Part shown: in pieces, positions 18,991-28,316 of the stretch
How the letters are laid out: each line of letters begins with the position of its first letter
Position numbering within the stretch: the stretch's first letter is position 1
From: CAWIVH01 sp963839475
Lineage (GTDB): Bacteria; Acidobacteriota; UBA6911
DNA length: 64,000 nucleotides
Assembly: GCA_963839475.1 (NCBI GenBank)
Contig: CAWIVH010000018.1
Location: 744,001 to 808,000, forward strand
Direction: 5' to 3'
The notes under the pieces: model-generated
The model's input: only the letters and a program-made list of their open reading frames with translations
What the model was told of the DNA's origin: nothing
The model's database searches: none
Made by a program: the position numbers and the translations under genes

Positions 18991-19572
18991 ATGAAATCCA
19001 TGGTTGATCTTGGCGCCATCGGCGCTCGATGTCAGAAGGCGGACAATTTGGCGGCGGCCAATCGAGTCGATTGCACGGCGTTGGTGGATTCCGCGCGCGG
19101 CGGCGATCGCAGCGCATTCGGGATACTCTATCGATTGTTTTCGCCGATGGTTCATGGGGTACTGCTTGCCCGCGTGCAGTACTGTGACGCGGAAGATCTG
19201 GTGCAGGAAGTATTTCTTTCCGCGCTTCGTCAACTTCATTCCCTGCGAAAACCGACGGCATTTCCCGGTTGGCTCGCCACGATCGCGCGCAACCGTGCAA
19301 ATGATTATCATCGACGCAAGGTGAGTGCCTCAGAACTGCCTCGGAACCTTGCCGCTGGAAATGATTGCGCTCCCGAAGCATTCGCCGTGATCTCCACGAT
19401 CCAGGATCTTCCTGAGCCTTACCGGGAACCCTTGCTCCTCCGTCTTGTCGAGGGTATGACCGGCGAGGAAATTGCCGCTCGTACCGGACTAAGACCCGCG
19501 TCGGTTCGTGTCAACCTCCACCGGGGGATGAAACGTCTGCGCGAACTTCTGGCAAAGGAAGGTGGTCAATGA
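18991..19572 (+). CDS. ECF-type RNA polymerase sigma factor
   Basis: 193 aa. Sigma region 2 (about 35-100) carries DAEDLVQEVFLSALRQL and FPGWLATIARNRANDYHRR. Region 4 (about 130-190) has LPEPYREPLLLRLVEGMTGE and the HTH ARTGLRPASVRVNLHRGMKR. ATG 18991 is chosen because upstream codons are not sigma-like. It directs RNA polymerase to an unknown regulon. It overlaps the next gene by 4 bp (ATGA), so the FecR-domain protein is co-translated and is the likely anti-sigma partner. Confidence 0.93.
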   Translation: MKSMVDLGAIGARCQKADNLAAANRVDCTALVDSARGGDRSAFGILYRLFSPMVHGVLLARVQYCDAEDLVQEVFLSALRQLHSLRKPTAFPGWLATIARNRANDYHRRKVSASELPRNLAAGNDCAPEAFAVISTIQDLPEPYREPLLLRLVEGMTGEEIAARTGLRPASVRVNLHRGMKRLRELLAKEGGQ

Positions 19573-20612
19573 AATCCGACTATCTTTGGGATCGTTCGGG
19601 CAAACCGGATCCTGAAGTGCTGCGGCTGGAAAGACTATTGTCCGGGCTTCGCTACGACCAACCCATTCCTTCATTCCCCGAAATGGAACAGGATTCAGGC
19701 TCGCGCGAACTCCGGAACCGCCTGTTTACAGTTGCCTTCTGGCTCTGGCGGATACCCATCCTCGAGCTTGCGTCGTTGGCGGTGTTGATCCTGGTGGGTG
19801 TCTGGATATGTGTTGAACGCGAGGGATACGATGTTCTTCGTCTGGCCGGTTCACCCGAAGTCGAAGGCACCCACTTGGTGTCGACCGGCCGTCTTGAAGT
19901 CGGACAGAAGTTAGAAACCGACGCCTTTTCGAGGGCCCGAATCCAGGTGGGAAGCATCGGGAAGGTAGACATCGGTCCCAACTCCCGAGTGACCTTGATC
20001 CAGGCACAATTGCCGGAACATCGGATAACGCTTGAACGCGGGACACTGCAGGCAACGATCCTGGCGCCGCCACGGAGTTTCCGTGTGGACACACCATCGG
20101 CTCAGGCTGTTGATCTAGGCTGTTCCTATACCTTGCAGGTTGACGATGTCGGTGCCGGGCTGCTTCATGTCGACTCTGGTTGGGTTGCATTCGAGATTCA
20201 AGGGCGTGAATCGTTTGTCCCCGCCGGTGCCGAGTGCCTGACTCGGCCGGGATCCGGACCGGGAACTCCATACCAGGAAGATTCCTCGCCATCGTTCCGC
20301 GCGGCATTGGAAGTGGTCGACTTCGATCCCACGCCCGGTCCAGCCCGCGAATATGCATTGACTACCCTCATTTCCGGAGCGCGCAAGGAAGACAGCTTGA
20401 CGTTGTGGCACCTGCTTGCCAGGGGCGACGGAACAGAACGTGCCCGAGTTTATCAACGTCTGGCGGCACTGAGCCCCCCTCCCCCGGATGTGTCAATGGC
20501 CGGAATATTGAAGGGCGACCGGAAAATGCTGGATCTCTGGTGGAATGATCTCGGCCTTGGTGATGCCAGCTGGTGGCGTCAATGGGAACAATCCTGGCAG
20601 GTTTCCCGATAG
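19569..20612 (+). CDS. FecR-domain membrane protein, probable anti-sigma partner
   Basis: 347 aa. One transmembrane helix at about 67-83 (ELASLAVLILVGVWICV) splits a short cytoplasmic head from a periplasmic FecR-type beta domain at about 100-235 (RIQVGSIGKVDIGPNSRVTL, then TPSAQAVDLGCSYTLQVDD, GLLHVDSGWVAFE). This is the usual ECF partner layout: the head holds the sigma factor and the outer part senses the signal. No TonB-dependent receptor follows, so the signal source is unclear. Translationally coupled to the sigma gene. Confidence 0.88.
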   Translation: MKSDYLWDRSGKPDPEVLRLERLLSGLRYDQPIPSFPEMEQDSGSRELRNRLFTVAFWLWRIPILELASLAVLILVGVWICVEREGYDVLRLAGSPEVEGTHLVSTGRLEVGQKLETDAFSRARIQVGSIGKVDIGPNSRVTLIQAQLPEHRITLERGTLQATILAPPRSFRVDTPSAQAVDLGCSYTLQVDDVGAGLLHVDSGWVAFEIQGRESFVPAGAECLTRPGSGPGTPYQEDSSPSFRAALEVVDFDPTPGPAREYALTTLISGARKEDSLTLWHLLARGDGTERARVYQRLAALSPPPPDVSMAGILKGDRKMLDLWWNDLGLGDASWWRQWEQSWQVSR

Positions 20613-20981
20613 TCTATGGATTTTTCAACTGGCGAAATTTTCACCACCATCATCGGTGACGTATTTCCTGATTCGAACTTCCAAACATCGGTTTCTTTGC
20701 CAGGTCCCTCGGGCCGCATTTCCATCCCCATCCGAATTCAGAGGGAAAGCGGGTTAACAAATGGTCCGCCCACGCGTCTCTCTAACTAAACATGGCCCGT
20801 TTTATTCATGATGCAGACCAAAGCCGGAAAGCTGAACCCAGAGAACGCCGTCAACACCGACAACGGGGTGCGCTGAATGAAGAAAAGCCACGGCGGCCAA
20901 TGCCGGGTCGGACTCTGTTATTCCGGCCGCGCTTTGTGAATCGATGAATAAGTCGGGCCGAACGCTCGGGAGGGTGCTAGT
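20613..20981. other. Intergenic, no feature seen
   Basis: 369 bp with stops in all frames and no recognisable motif, apart from the ribosome site (GGAGGG) of the next gene near its end. Confidence 0.3.
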
Positions 20982-21689
20982 ATGAAAAGAACTGCATCAG
21001 AAGGTTTACACGTATTGGCAACACTGATAGTGTTGGCCGCAACCGTTCCGGCTCTTATCGCCGGTCCTCCGCTTATCTGCCATCCATTCGCGATCGGCGG
21101 AGCGAAATCGCTTCCTTGGGATAGTCAAAAACCCGGATGGGATACACCGCGCACCGATTATCAACTCAAAAACCTTGTGGGCGACACGATCAGCCTGCTC
21201 GAGGACAGCACTCCGGTGATTGTACGCATGGAGACGATCCGACGTGCCGCAATCTACTCGGCGCGGGATGCATCGATCTGCGGCGCGCTGGTAAGACAAT
21301 TTAAGGAACGTGCCGCGGACAAAAATCGTGATGCGTATGCGGCATATACGTGGTTTGACTACGGATACCTCATCGAAACATTGAAACAGGCCGGCACGTC
21401 TCGGGGTATGGAACCCGCTGCCGCGGCCGTCAGCGGGTTGGACGGCTACCCGATGATACGGCACGCCCTGGAATTGCGGGCGGCAGATCATCAAATGGAA
21501 TTCGCAGCAGCGCTGGTGACAACATGGCCCAAACTGGATGCCCATTCGGAACATTATCGCAACGCAGTAACAGGGGCCGCCGGCGATCCATTGCTGCAGT
21601 CTAACCTGCTCAGTCACTTTTCCGAACGGGGTAAGAACATCTCGGAGCTTCAGGCCTATGTCGGGAAGATGCCGGGTCAAGAACCGTAA
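20982..21689 (+). CDS. Secreted protein, unknown function
   Basis: 235 aa, with GGAGGG 9 nt before ATG 20982. The signal peptide (about 1-28) ends ALIAG. The mature part starts PPLICHPFAIGGAKSLPW and is helical after residue 70 (MEIIRRAAIYSARD-like, GALVRQFKERAADK, EFAAALVTTWPK), suggesting HEAT/TPR-like packing. The CHPF.IGxA.SLPW start is one I associate with Acidobacteriota exported proteins, often near ECF sigma genes, but no function is known to me. It could belong to the upstream ECF regulon. Confidence 0.65.
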   Translation: MKRTASEGLHVLATLIVLAATVPALIAGPPLICHPFAIGGAKSLPWDSQKPGWDTPRTDYQLKNLVGDTISLLEDSTPVIVRMETIRRAAIYSARDASICGALVRQFKERAADKNRDAYAAYTWFDYGYLIETLKQAGTSRGMEPAAAAVSGLDGYPMIRHALELRAADHQMEFAAALVTTWPKLDAHSEHYRNAVTGAAGDPLLQSNLLSHFSERGKNISELQAYVGKMPGQEP

Positions 21690-21719
21690 CCATCACGTCA
21701 AAATCCGAGTCGAAGAGTT

Positions 21720-22265
21720 TCACTTGCGAACTTTTGTCAACGCCAGCGTCTTTATCCACTCGCGAAGGGGGCGAAGCAACATGAACGCAACGCGGGCCGG
21801 CCCCAGTTTCCAGGCGGGAAATCGAATCTCCCGTTCAAAGGGCCCCGCCGACGCGTCGATGGCATCGGCCACAATTTGACGGTGCAACGGCTGAAAACCA
21901 TAGGGAAAAAGGGATGGATCGCACCAGCGCAGTCCGGTAGTCTCGAGCCCCAGGGCTCTGGGCGATCCCCCCTTGACTTGGCCTCTAAATGCCAGGGTCA
22001 ACTGGTCGCCCGGTCCGTATGCTGACTGGTGTTGATAACGGCCGATGAGAGACTCGACTTCGATCTGATAACCGGTTTCCTCGTAGCACTCTCTTGCCGC
22101 CGCGGACGCAGCATCCTCTCCAACCTCAATTTTTCCGCCTGGAAGGTCCCAAAGAATAAAGATCTCCCTCCGCAGGAGCAAAATCCGGCTCCGATCTTCA
22201 GAAAACACCACCGTCATTACCCCGTGGCGCCTGATATTGTCATTGTTCCGAATGTTCAAAATCAT
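21720..22265 (-). CDS. Nudix hydrolase
   Basis: 181 aa. A complete Nudix box is present at about residue 43-66 (GGKIEVGEDAASAAAREC, then YEETGY), fitting Gx5Ex7REUxEExGU. The box binds Mg2+ and cleaves a nucleoside diphosphate linked to another moiety; the substrate cannot be read from sequence. The beta strand before it (RHGVMTVVFSEDRSRILLLR) is normal for the fold. Convergent with the secreted protein gene at 20982 and divergent from the membrane protein at 22400. Confidence 0.88.
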   Translation of the reverse strand: MILNIRNNDNIRRHGVMTVVFSEDRSRILLLRREIFILWDLPGGKIEVGEDAASAAARECYEETGYQIEVESLIGRYQHQSAYGPGDQLTLAFRGQVKGGSPRALGLETTGLRWCDPSLFPYGFQPLHRQIVADAIDASAGPFEREIRFPAWKLGPARVAFMLLRPLREWIKTLALTKVRK

Positions 22266-22399
22266 TTTGGCGATTCCAGCGGCATAACAACAGGGTCACA
22301 AGGACACTCTTATCCAAATCTGCCGCTGCTCGATTTCAGACTGAACCACGTAAATGGCGAAAAAGTTGCCCGCCACCACTTTTTGTGGAGAATTGAGGC

Positions 22400-23407
22400 A
22401 TGAGTTTTTCAGGTCGCCGATCTCCTGATGTTTCGCACCCGCCACAGGCCGGAATCCCGTTATATTGGACCGGAATTGCATTTTTTCTCGCTATTGTTGC
22501 CTACGCCCCCGCCTTCAACAACGGATTTATTTCCGACGACATTGTAATTCTGGGCCGATTGCGGGAATCGGCTTTCGACCTGCACCATTTATCTCTTCCC
22601 GTCGAAGGCATACGCCTGACGACCTACGCCGCCTTTGCCGTTTTGCTCAAATTGTTCGGGTATCGACCCGGGTTTTACTACGGTTTCAACCTGATGCTTC
22701 ACCTGGCGAACATCTGGATACTGGGGCGGCTTCTGCTGGATCTCACGGGCCGGCGGTCCTTGGCGATCACGGGAATCATCCTGTTTGCTTCCATGCAAAA
22801 CCCGCAGGAAGCGGTCATGTGGATCTCTGCCATGGGCGATGGTCTCGTGACCGGCTTCATCCTTGCCGCCCTGCTTCTCTGGGTCAGAGGCCGGTTTGCA
22901 GGGTGCATTGCATTCTATTGTCTGGCTTCGATCTCCAAGGAATCCAGCCCGGTTCTCCTGGTTCTGATCCCCTTGTGCGACTGGATCCGTTCCGGCAAGC
23001 TGGAATTACGACGCCAACATTTCTGGCTGCTTGTTCCCGCCGCCGGTTTCGTCGTCCTGTTCGTTGCTCAGCTCCGTTCCAACATGTATCTCAACTCCGG
23101 GCTTTATGCTTTCAGGCCTGCCGGTTTCCTGATTACTCTCAACAGCGCCCATCGCATGGCCTTCCCATGGCTTTCCCTTGTCCTGCTTTGCCTTTACCCG
23201 ACGCGCTGGAGGTTCGATTATCGATGGGCTGCAGGGTTTGCATTATGGATATCAGCATCCCTGGCCCCTTACAGTTTCATCACCTATCAGAACCATGTGC
23301 CCAGCCGCAGCCAATATTTGGCTGCCACTGGTCTGGCGGCGCTGGCAGGTTTGGAGGTCGAAGATGGAAGCAAGACCGGCCGAAGCAACCATACAGCGGT
23401 TCAATGA
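22400..23407 (+). CDS. Multi-pass membrane protein, glycosyltransferase-C-like
   Basis: 335 aa with about 8-9 hydrophobic helices. A first-loop acidic pair (FNNGFISDDIVIL) resembles the DD/DE motif of GT-C (PMT/ArnT-like) enzymes that use lipid-linked sugars. It ends soon after a SRSQYLAATGLAALAGLEVED segment, where relatives usually have more helices and a tail. The stop lies 44 bp inside the next gene, so it may be 3'-truncated by fusion with the methyltransferase gene. Moderately confident about membrane topology, less so about enzyme class. Confidence 0.6.
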   Translation: MSFSGRRSPDVSHPPQAGIPLYWTGIAFFLAIVAYAPAFNNGFISDDIVILGRLRESAFDLHHLSLPVEGIRLTTYAAFAVLLKLFGYRPGFYYGFNLMLHLANIWILGRLLLDLTGRRSLAITGIILFASMQNPQEAVMWISAMGDGLVTGFILAALLLWVRGRFAGCIAFYCLASISKESSPVLLVLIPLCDWIRSGKLELRRQHFWLLVPAAGFVVLFVAQLRSNMYLNSGLYAFRPAGFLITLNSAHRMAFPWLSLVLLCLYPTRWRFDYRWAAGFALWISASLAPYSFITYQNHVPSRSQYLAATGLAALAGLEVEDGSKTGRSNHTAVQ

Positions 23408-24131
23408 CCGGGCCGATCACTACGATCGTCATCGGCCCAGTTACCCGGATGCCATCCTGGAGGTGCTTCAGGAGCAGACGGGCTATGATTCCAGCTTTGT
23501 TGTCGCGGACCTTGGGTCCGGCACTGGGATCCTGGCAAGAAAATTCCTGAGGCGCGGGAACCGTGTCTACTGTATCGAACCCAATGAAGAAATGAGGTCG
23601 CATGCAGAACGAAGTTTCGCCGGTCTACCAAATTTTGTAAGCGTCAACGGCAAGGCTGAGAAAACCTCGCTCCCCGATGGATCCGTCGATCTGGTTGTAG
23701 CCGGCCAGGCATTCCACTGGTTCAACCGCGTGGATACACGGCAGGAGTGTCGGCGAATTCTCAAACCTAACGCCTCCGCCGCACTTCTGTGGAATACGCG
23801 CAGGCCAGATTTCAGCCCCCTTCAACGGGAATACGAACAGCTGCTTCACGATTACGCGATCGATTACTTGAAGGTCGATCATCGGCGCGTTGCCGAGGTT
23901 CACCTGGGTGAGTTTTTTCGTTCTTATCGCAAATGGCGCTTCCCGAATCCGCAGATTTATGATTTTGATGGTTTTTATGGGAATCTGCTCTCAGCCTCTT
24001 ACTCTCCCATGCCGGGACATCCGAATCATGATCCGATGAAGTTGGCTCTTCAGAGGATATTTCAAGAGCATCAATCGAACGGAACGATACAACTCGAGAT
24101 GGACACCGAGTTATTTGTTGGGGTTCTGTAG
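23364..24131 (+). CDS. Class I SAM-dependent methyltransferase
   Basis: 255 aa from ATG 23364 (GGAGG about 6 nt upstream). Residues about 45-60 hold SAM motif I (VVADLGSGTGILARKFL), followed by CIEPNEEM (acidic ribose-binding residue) and PDGSVDLVVAGQAFHWF (motif II/post), as in UbiE/Tam-type enzymes. The QRFNDRADHYDRHRPSYPD start is typical of this small-molecule methyltransferase group. The substrate is unknown. It overlaps the preceding membrane protein gene by 44 bp in another frame. Confidence 0.88.
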   Translation: MEARPAEATIQRFNDRADHYDRHRPSYPDAILEVLQEQTGYDSSFVVADLGSGTGILARKFLRRGNRVYCIEPNEEMRSHAERSFAGLPNFVSVNGKAEKTSLPDGSVDLVVAGQAFHWFNRVDTRQECRRILKPNASAALLWNTRRPDFSPLQREYEQLLHDYAIDYLKVDHRRVAEVHLGEFFRSYRKWRFPNPQIYDFDGFYGNLLSASYSPMPGHPNHDPMKLALQRIFQEHQSNGTIQLEMDTELFVGVL

Positions 24132-24167
24132 TTTTTCAGATGTAAACTGGATAATTAGAATATCATA

Positions 24168-24335
24168 ATGTTCAAGGCAATCCGTCTATTAGCCCTCATA
24201 ATTCATATTTCACTCAGCTGGGGTGGGAACATTAGGCTCGGATCACTCGATCGATCGGGTCAACTCCGAAATCTGCTCAGGCAGATCAAGAAATGTAAAG
24301 GCACCAGACGCGCTCATCGGCAGGTGTTCGTATAG
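24168..24335 (+). CDS. Possible small protein
   Basis: 55 codons, MFKAIRLLALIIHISLSWGG at the start. The stop TAG (24333-24335) overlaps the GTG start of the next gene (TAGTG), an arrangement compatible with coupling. No clear ribosome site and no family; it may be spurious. Confidence 0.25.
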   Translation: MFKAIRLLALIIHISLSWGGNIRLGSLDRSGQLRNLLRQIKKCKGTRRAHRQVFV

Positions 24336-24559
24336 TGAGAGGCATACCCGGCATTTTTTTCTGGTTTTATTGGATTACAGCCCTGGCCGGTTTGGCACTG
24401 GGATTGTTTCCGCTACTTTCAGTGCAGATCCTGGCCCAGGGGAGTTTTGCGAATGAACGGCTGGGAGTGGCCACCTGGGGTATTTCCCAGATAGTCTTTC
24501 TGATCTTTGTGGCTTTTATGTGGCGAGCACTCCCCGAAAAGTTCGCGCGCCAGCCTTAA
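24335..24559 (+). pseudogene. Small membrane protein truncated by an IS91-type end
   Basis: GTG 24335 gives two transmembrane helices (IFFWFYWITALAGLALGLF and WGISQIVFLIFVAFMW). The last codons, ARQP and stop, come from the IS91-type end that begins at 24550, so the natural C-terminus has been replaced. No family recognised. Confidence 0.5.
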
Positions 24560-24728
24560 GGGATGAACAGGAGTTCCCAAGTTAAGAAAACAAACGCCAA
24601 ACTGCGCTGAAAGGCCGGAGCTCACCCGCCGGTCTTATCTTCTTCCCCGAAAACCTATGATAGGATAATGATCGTCGCAGAAAATCGCTCGATAAAGTGT
24701 GCGTAGTTTGCATACTGCCTGTCATCAG
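24550..24728 (+). mobile_element. Solo IS91-type 3' end (copy 2)
   Basis: Same 179 bp as 18506-18684, same orientation, no gaps by eye, and no transposase attached. Together the two ends bracket 18685-24549. Confidence 0.8.
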
Positions 24729-24882
24729 AAACTGGAAAGAGGAGAAAGCAAGGCTGCCCGTGAGGGAAACAGTGCGAATGGCAGCCAATCCCTCTTATCC
24801 CTTGCTCGCCGAAGTATATTTATATAATCCTTTCCCAAAAGCGATCCACTGTGCGATTCCCATCAGGTAATTTCTTCGTGCC

Positions 24883-25552
24883 TTGGCAAAAATGAAAAAG
24901 GGGTTGACATTTTTTGTAGCGAGCAAATACCTTGAATTTGCAGCGGAGAGAAACCTTCCGCCAATTCCTGCACCAACCCGATGCAAGCGGGCTGGAGGCC
25001 TCCAAAACCCCTCCGGAAGGCTCCAAAATGGCTCCAGACGGCTCCGAAAACGGTCCAAAAAGCGGCCTCCGGGTCAATATTGGCCGCTCGATGCCCTGAT
25101 TCCGTTCGCCCGGAACGCGCGGACAAAGTCCAACGAGCAGATCAGCCAGATTGCGGCCAGCATCAGGGAATTCGGATTCACCAACCCCATCCTCCTCGAC
25201 GGGGCCAATGGGATCATCCCCGGTCACGGCCGTCTGGCGGCGGCAACGCTGCTCGAACTGAAAACCGTTCCTTGCATCGAACTCGGCCACCTGTCGGAGG
25301 CCCAGAAGCGCGCTTATATCATTGCGGACAACAAACTGGCGCTCAACGGCGGCTGGAACGAGGACCTTCTGCGGCTGGAACTGACCGATCTGAAGGCCCT
25401 GGAGGCCAACCTCAAACTCACCGGGTTCGACCTGATGGAACTCGCCGACATCACGCTTGGGAAGGACGTCGAATTCAAGGATACGACGAATCCGCGGCTA
25501 ACGATGTCGAAATGATGAATGCCCAAAGTTCGGACATTCCTTTCCAAAATAG
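24883..25552 (+). pseudogene. ParB-like nuclease-domain protein of phage type, frameshifted at its 3' end
   Basis: Open to 25515. ParB/Srx core: WPLDALIPFARNAR, EQISQIAASIREFGFTNPI, IIPGHGRLAAATLLELKTVP, CIELGHLSEAQKRAYIIADN and ALNGGWNEDLLRLEL. This short ParB-like type sits beside DNA methyltransferase and terminase genes in phages and is not a partition protein. After residue 200 the frame slips: the expected tail YDESAANDVEMM, then a zinc-ribbon end CPKFGHSFPK and stop (25550-25552), is found in another frame. The first 65 residues are an odd basic stretch from GGCTCC-rich micro-repeats (24990-25075). Confidence 0.75.
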
Positions 25553-25555
25553 AGA

Positions 25556-25640
25556 ACCTGGAGCCAAGAAACGGCAGTCTGGCGATCCGGTACCGGCTCG
25601 TTTCCGATCTCACCCCTATGCCCGGCGCCGCGGGCCTGAC
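25556..25640 (+). pseudogene. Start of a second ParB-like gene
   Basis: Directly after the first copy a frame reads NGSLAIRYRLVSDLTPYAR, which aligns with AVRYRPVCDLIPCAR at 26664 and PLDALIPFAR of the first copy. Similarity then stops, so only the N-terminal strand remains. Confidence 0.5.
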
Positions 25641-25746
25641 GCCGGGCAGGTTGCTCAGAAAAGAGGGCTAAGAGGCAAAAGGGTATCAAATTGAGGGAAC
25701 AAGGCCCTCAACGATGGGACATGGTGCGATGTGCTTCCTACACTCG

Positions 25747-26333
25747 CTACGGCATCGGCACGGTGAATCCGGAGAGCTCCACATTGCAGACCACGCCGCC
25801 CGCCGGCGCAGCACCATTGAGACTGATGCCAACCAGTACGGCTTGGCCGCCGTCATGGTACCAGCGCTGCGATTGTATGCCAACGAGGCTGATTTTCCCC
25901 GCATAATCGGGGGGCGTCTTGCTCAAGAGGATCGGGTAGTTGTGGAAAGCAAAAGAGCCCGTTCCGACTTTTTCGGCAGGGACAGCCAAGCGTGCCGGCT
26001 CAATCGCCCCGGATGTGCCGCATTCAAAACTGACATATTCGATGACAAATCGCATGTCCGCGGGAACAGCCGATCCTACGGCCATGCCGAATGAGCCAAC
26101 AAAACCTTCCGGCACCGTCGCTGTCGACTTCTCCGCATTGGAAAATAAGCGTGATCCCCGACGTTACTGACCGGGACGGGCAGGGCGCTCGTATTCTGCA
26201 CCGTCACGGGCACGGGATTAGTCGCTGGATTAACAACATTGACATCAGACGTTTTCTTGTCCTGGCCCGGGGCAATCGATGGCAGGCACATCACCAACAG
26301 CAATGGCACAAACCACAGGGTTCTCCGTTTCAT
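25747..26333 (-). pseudogene. Secreted protein gene with a frameshift
   Basis: ATG 26333 begins MKRRTLWFVPLLLVMCLPSI with a cleavage site near PGQ, then DVNVVNPATNPVPVTVQNTS. Near 26150 the frame changes and continues AEKSTATVPEGFVGSFGMAV, then FVIEYVSFECGTSG to QRWYHDGGQAVLVGISLNGA and a stop at 25747. Both halves fit one exported beta-rich protein. The NVVNPATNPVPVTVQNT stretch is shared by many exported proteins of soil bacteria. Function unknown. Confidence 0.6.
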
Positions 26334-26663
26334 GATTTCCTCGCGATCCCCTAAATGTTAGACGTTAATTCAGAGGCGGTAAGTTTGTCGGGAGGGGATT
26401 AGCTCGGCAAAGCCGCCCCGCGCAATCTCACAAGAGGTTTCTGTTTTGTTTCGAGTCTATGTCCGCTTGGGGACGGCGTCAACCACAAAGCGGTACCTGT
26501 AGGGCAGAACCAGCGCGGATCCTTGGCGGTTCCTAAGGTAAACCGTTTCCCGGCTATCGCGCACACAGCCGCGAACGGACCCACAGGCAAATGCGTAAAA
26601 AATGCCCAAGCCCGGCAAAAGGAATGCCCCCGTGGCCTCCCCGGAGCAAACAAGTAGCAGTCG
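26334..26663. other. Decayed stretch between a secreted protein gene and a ParB copy
   Basis: No gene supported. A minus-strand frame ends ALVLPYRYRFVVDAVPKR, which looks coding, but I cannot place it in a family. Confidence 0.3.
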
Positions 26664-27139
26664 GGCGGTGCGATACCGGCCTGTTTGCGATCTCATTCCC
26701 TGTGCCCGGAACTGAAGGAACCACAGCGAGGAGCAGATCAGCCAGATTGCAGCCAGCATCAGGGAATTCGGCTTCACAAACCCCATCCTCGACGGGGCCA
26801 ACGGGATCATCGCCGGTCATGGCCGTCTGGCGGCGGAGCGGCTGATCGAGTTGAAAACCGTTCCTGCATCGAACTCGGCCACCTGTCGGAAGCCTGGAAA
26901 CCGCCTATATCATCGCGGACAATAAACTGGCCCTCAACGGCGGCTGGAACGAGGACCTTCTGCGGCTGAAACTGACCGATCTGAAGGCCCTGGGGGCCAG
27001 CCTCGAGCCCACTGGATTCGACCTGATGGAACTCGCTGACATCACGCTGGGGAAGGACGTCAATTTCAAGGAGTTCGACGAGACCGCCGCGGCCGATGTC
27101 GGGCGCACGACTTGCCGAAATGCGGACACGCCTTTAGGA
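26664..27139 (+). pseudogene. Third ParB-like gene, several frameshifts
   Basis: Pieces in successive frames align with the copy at 24883: AVRYRPVCDLIPCARN, AASIREFGFTNPI, IIAGHGRLAAERLIELKTVP, LALNGGWNEDLLRLKLTDLK, GFDLMELADITLGKDVNFKE and a tail FDETAAADVGRTTCRKCGHAF with its CxxC knuckle. Single-base losses (for example one T missing in CCTTGCATC) break the frame. DNA identity with the first copy is high, so this is a tandem duplicate. Confidence 0.7.
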
Positions 27140-27268
27140 TAATGGAATCCGAAATGTTCGGAGTTTGGCCTGCGCGGCTACGACCTAATTTTCATGATAT
27201 AAAGGTACGCATATGTGTCGTCCTGGGGGGCGGCTCGCCGGATACAGCATCACGCAAACGCGCCCCCC

Positions 27269-27873
27269 TTATTTATGACAACTAGCTTCAGCGGCGATCA
27301 GAAGCTTATATGAGATGGTGCCCTCCATCCACATCTGCGCTGGCGCACCGCCAAGCAGCGCGATGAAGTCGTTGAAAGTGCCAAATTCCTCGCCGCCGCC
27401 CTTCGCCTCCAGGAATCGGCCAGTGCCTCCCGTAATAGTGAGAATGTCGTGGAACCAGAGCAGACCATTTGCGTCGGGGCCACCGGACGTCCCGTCGGTG
27501 TAGGTGCCCCAGAGCTTGTCACCATTGGCTGCCGTCTCGGTGAATTCGCCGTCGCTGTAAGTCGGCACGGGGAATTATTCGCCCCGAAGTTCAGTTGCGT
27601 GCAGTGCTCGGCTATGCCGGTGATACGGCCGAGGTGGGTGACCTCCCCGACCATCGAGAAGGTGATGATGTAGTTCGACGGCACGGTGCAGCGTCCGTCG
27701 AAAAGGCTCGTTGCATTCGAGAACGGCTGTGCCGGGTTGGCCCATTGGACATCGATAACGCGGATCTGGCTCTTGCCCTTGAGAGGCGTCCAAGGCGCGT
27801 CCTTGGCGAGAATCAGGGTTGGGGCAAGTAAGCAACAAACGAGGAAGCTCAAAAATAGCGTTTGCCTTTTCAT
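27269..27873 (-). pseudogene. Secreted beta-barrel-like protein gene with a frameshift
   Basis: ATG 27873 starts with a signal peptide (MKRQTLFLSFLVCCLLAPTL). The mature start has IRVIDVQWANPAQPFSN and CTVPSNYIITFSMVGEVTH. Near 27570 the frame shifts to TYSDGEFTETAANGDKLWG, then DILTITGGTGRFLEAKGGG and ISYKLLIAAEASCHK. The NGDKLWGTY ... TITGGTGRF pattern is shared with secreted small-barrel proteins. One indel separates two good halves; function unknown. Confidence 0.65.
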
Positions 27874-28193
27874 GGTGTCCTCCGATCAGATGCAATTGGT
27901 TGACTACCTGTCGCACACTCACATGCGATTTCAGAGTGTTGTCCTGTCTTGGAGTTCAAAAGAGTGGCGAAAGATCTGAGTGAGGGAGCGCCCAGCAGAG
28001 CCACCCTAAATCATTTCTGCCCTTGAGCAAGGAATCTAGGAGGAACCCCGTACGTTGAACAAAACGCCGATCGTAGGTGAACTTGAACCAGAGTCTTTTT
28101 TCTTGCAATGATGCGACCTTATGACTGTTAACGAATGATTGTCAATGGGAAAATAAGTATCCATTAATGTTGCGGCGGCGGCGTTTCCCGTGA

Positions 28194-28316
28194 AAGTGTT
28201 TCTTGGGGCCCACGGCTCCTGTGATCCCTCCTGAGGAACCTGCGGACGATGAACGAGCACCGGGTGAAATCCATCTAAAAACGGCCACAAAATGCGGACA
28301 CTCCTTTCCAAAATAG
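28194..28316 (+). pseudogene. C-terminal zinc-ribbon tail of another ParB-like protein
   Basis: Reads GPTAPVIPPEEPADDERAPG, then TATKCGHSFPK and stop. The KCGHSFPK ending equals the lost tail of the ParB copy at 24883, and the methyltransferase ATG (28292) lies inside it, the overlap expected for co-translated phage genes. Confidence 0.5.
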
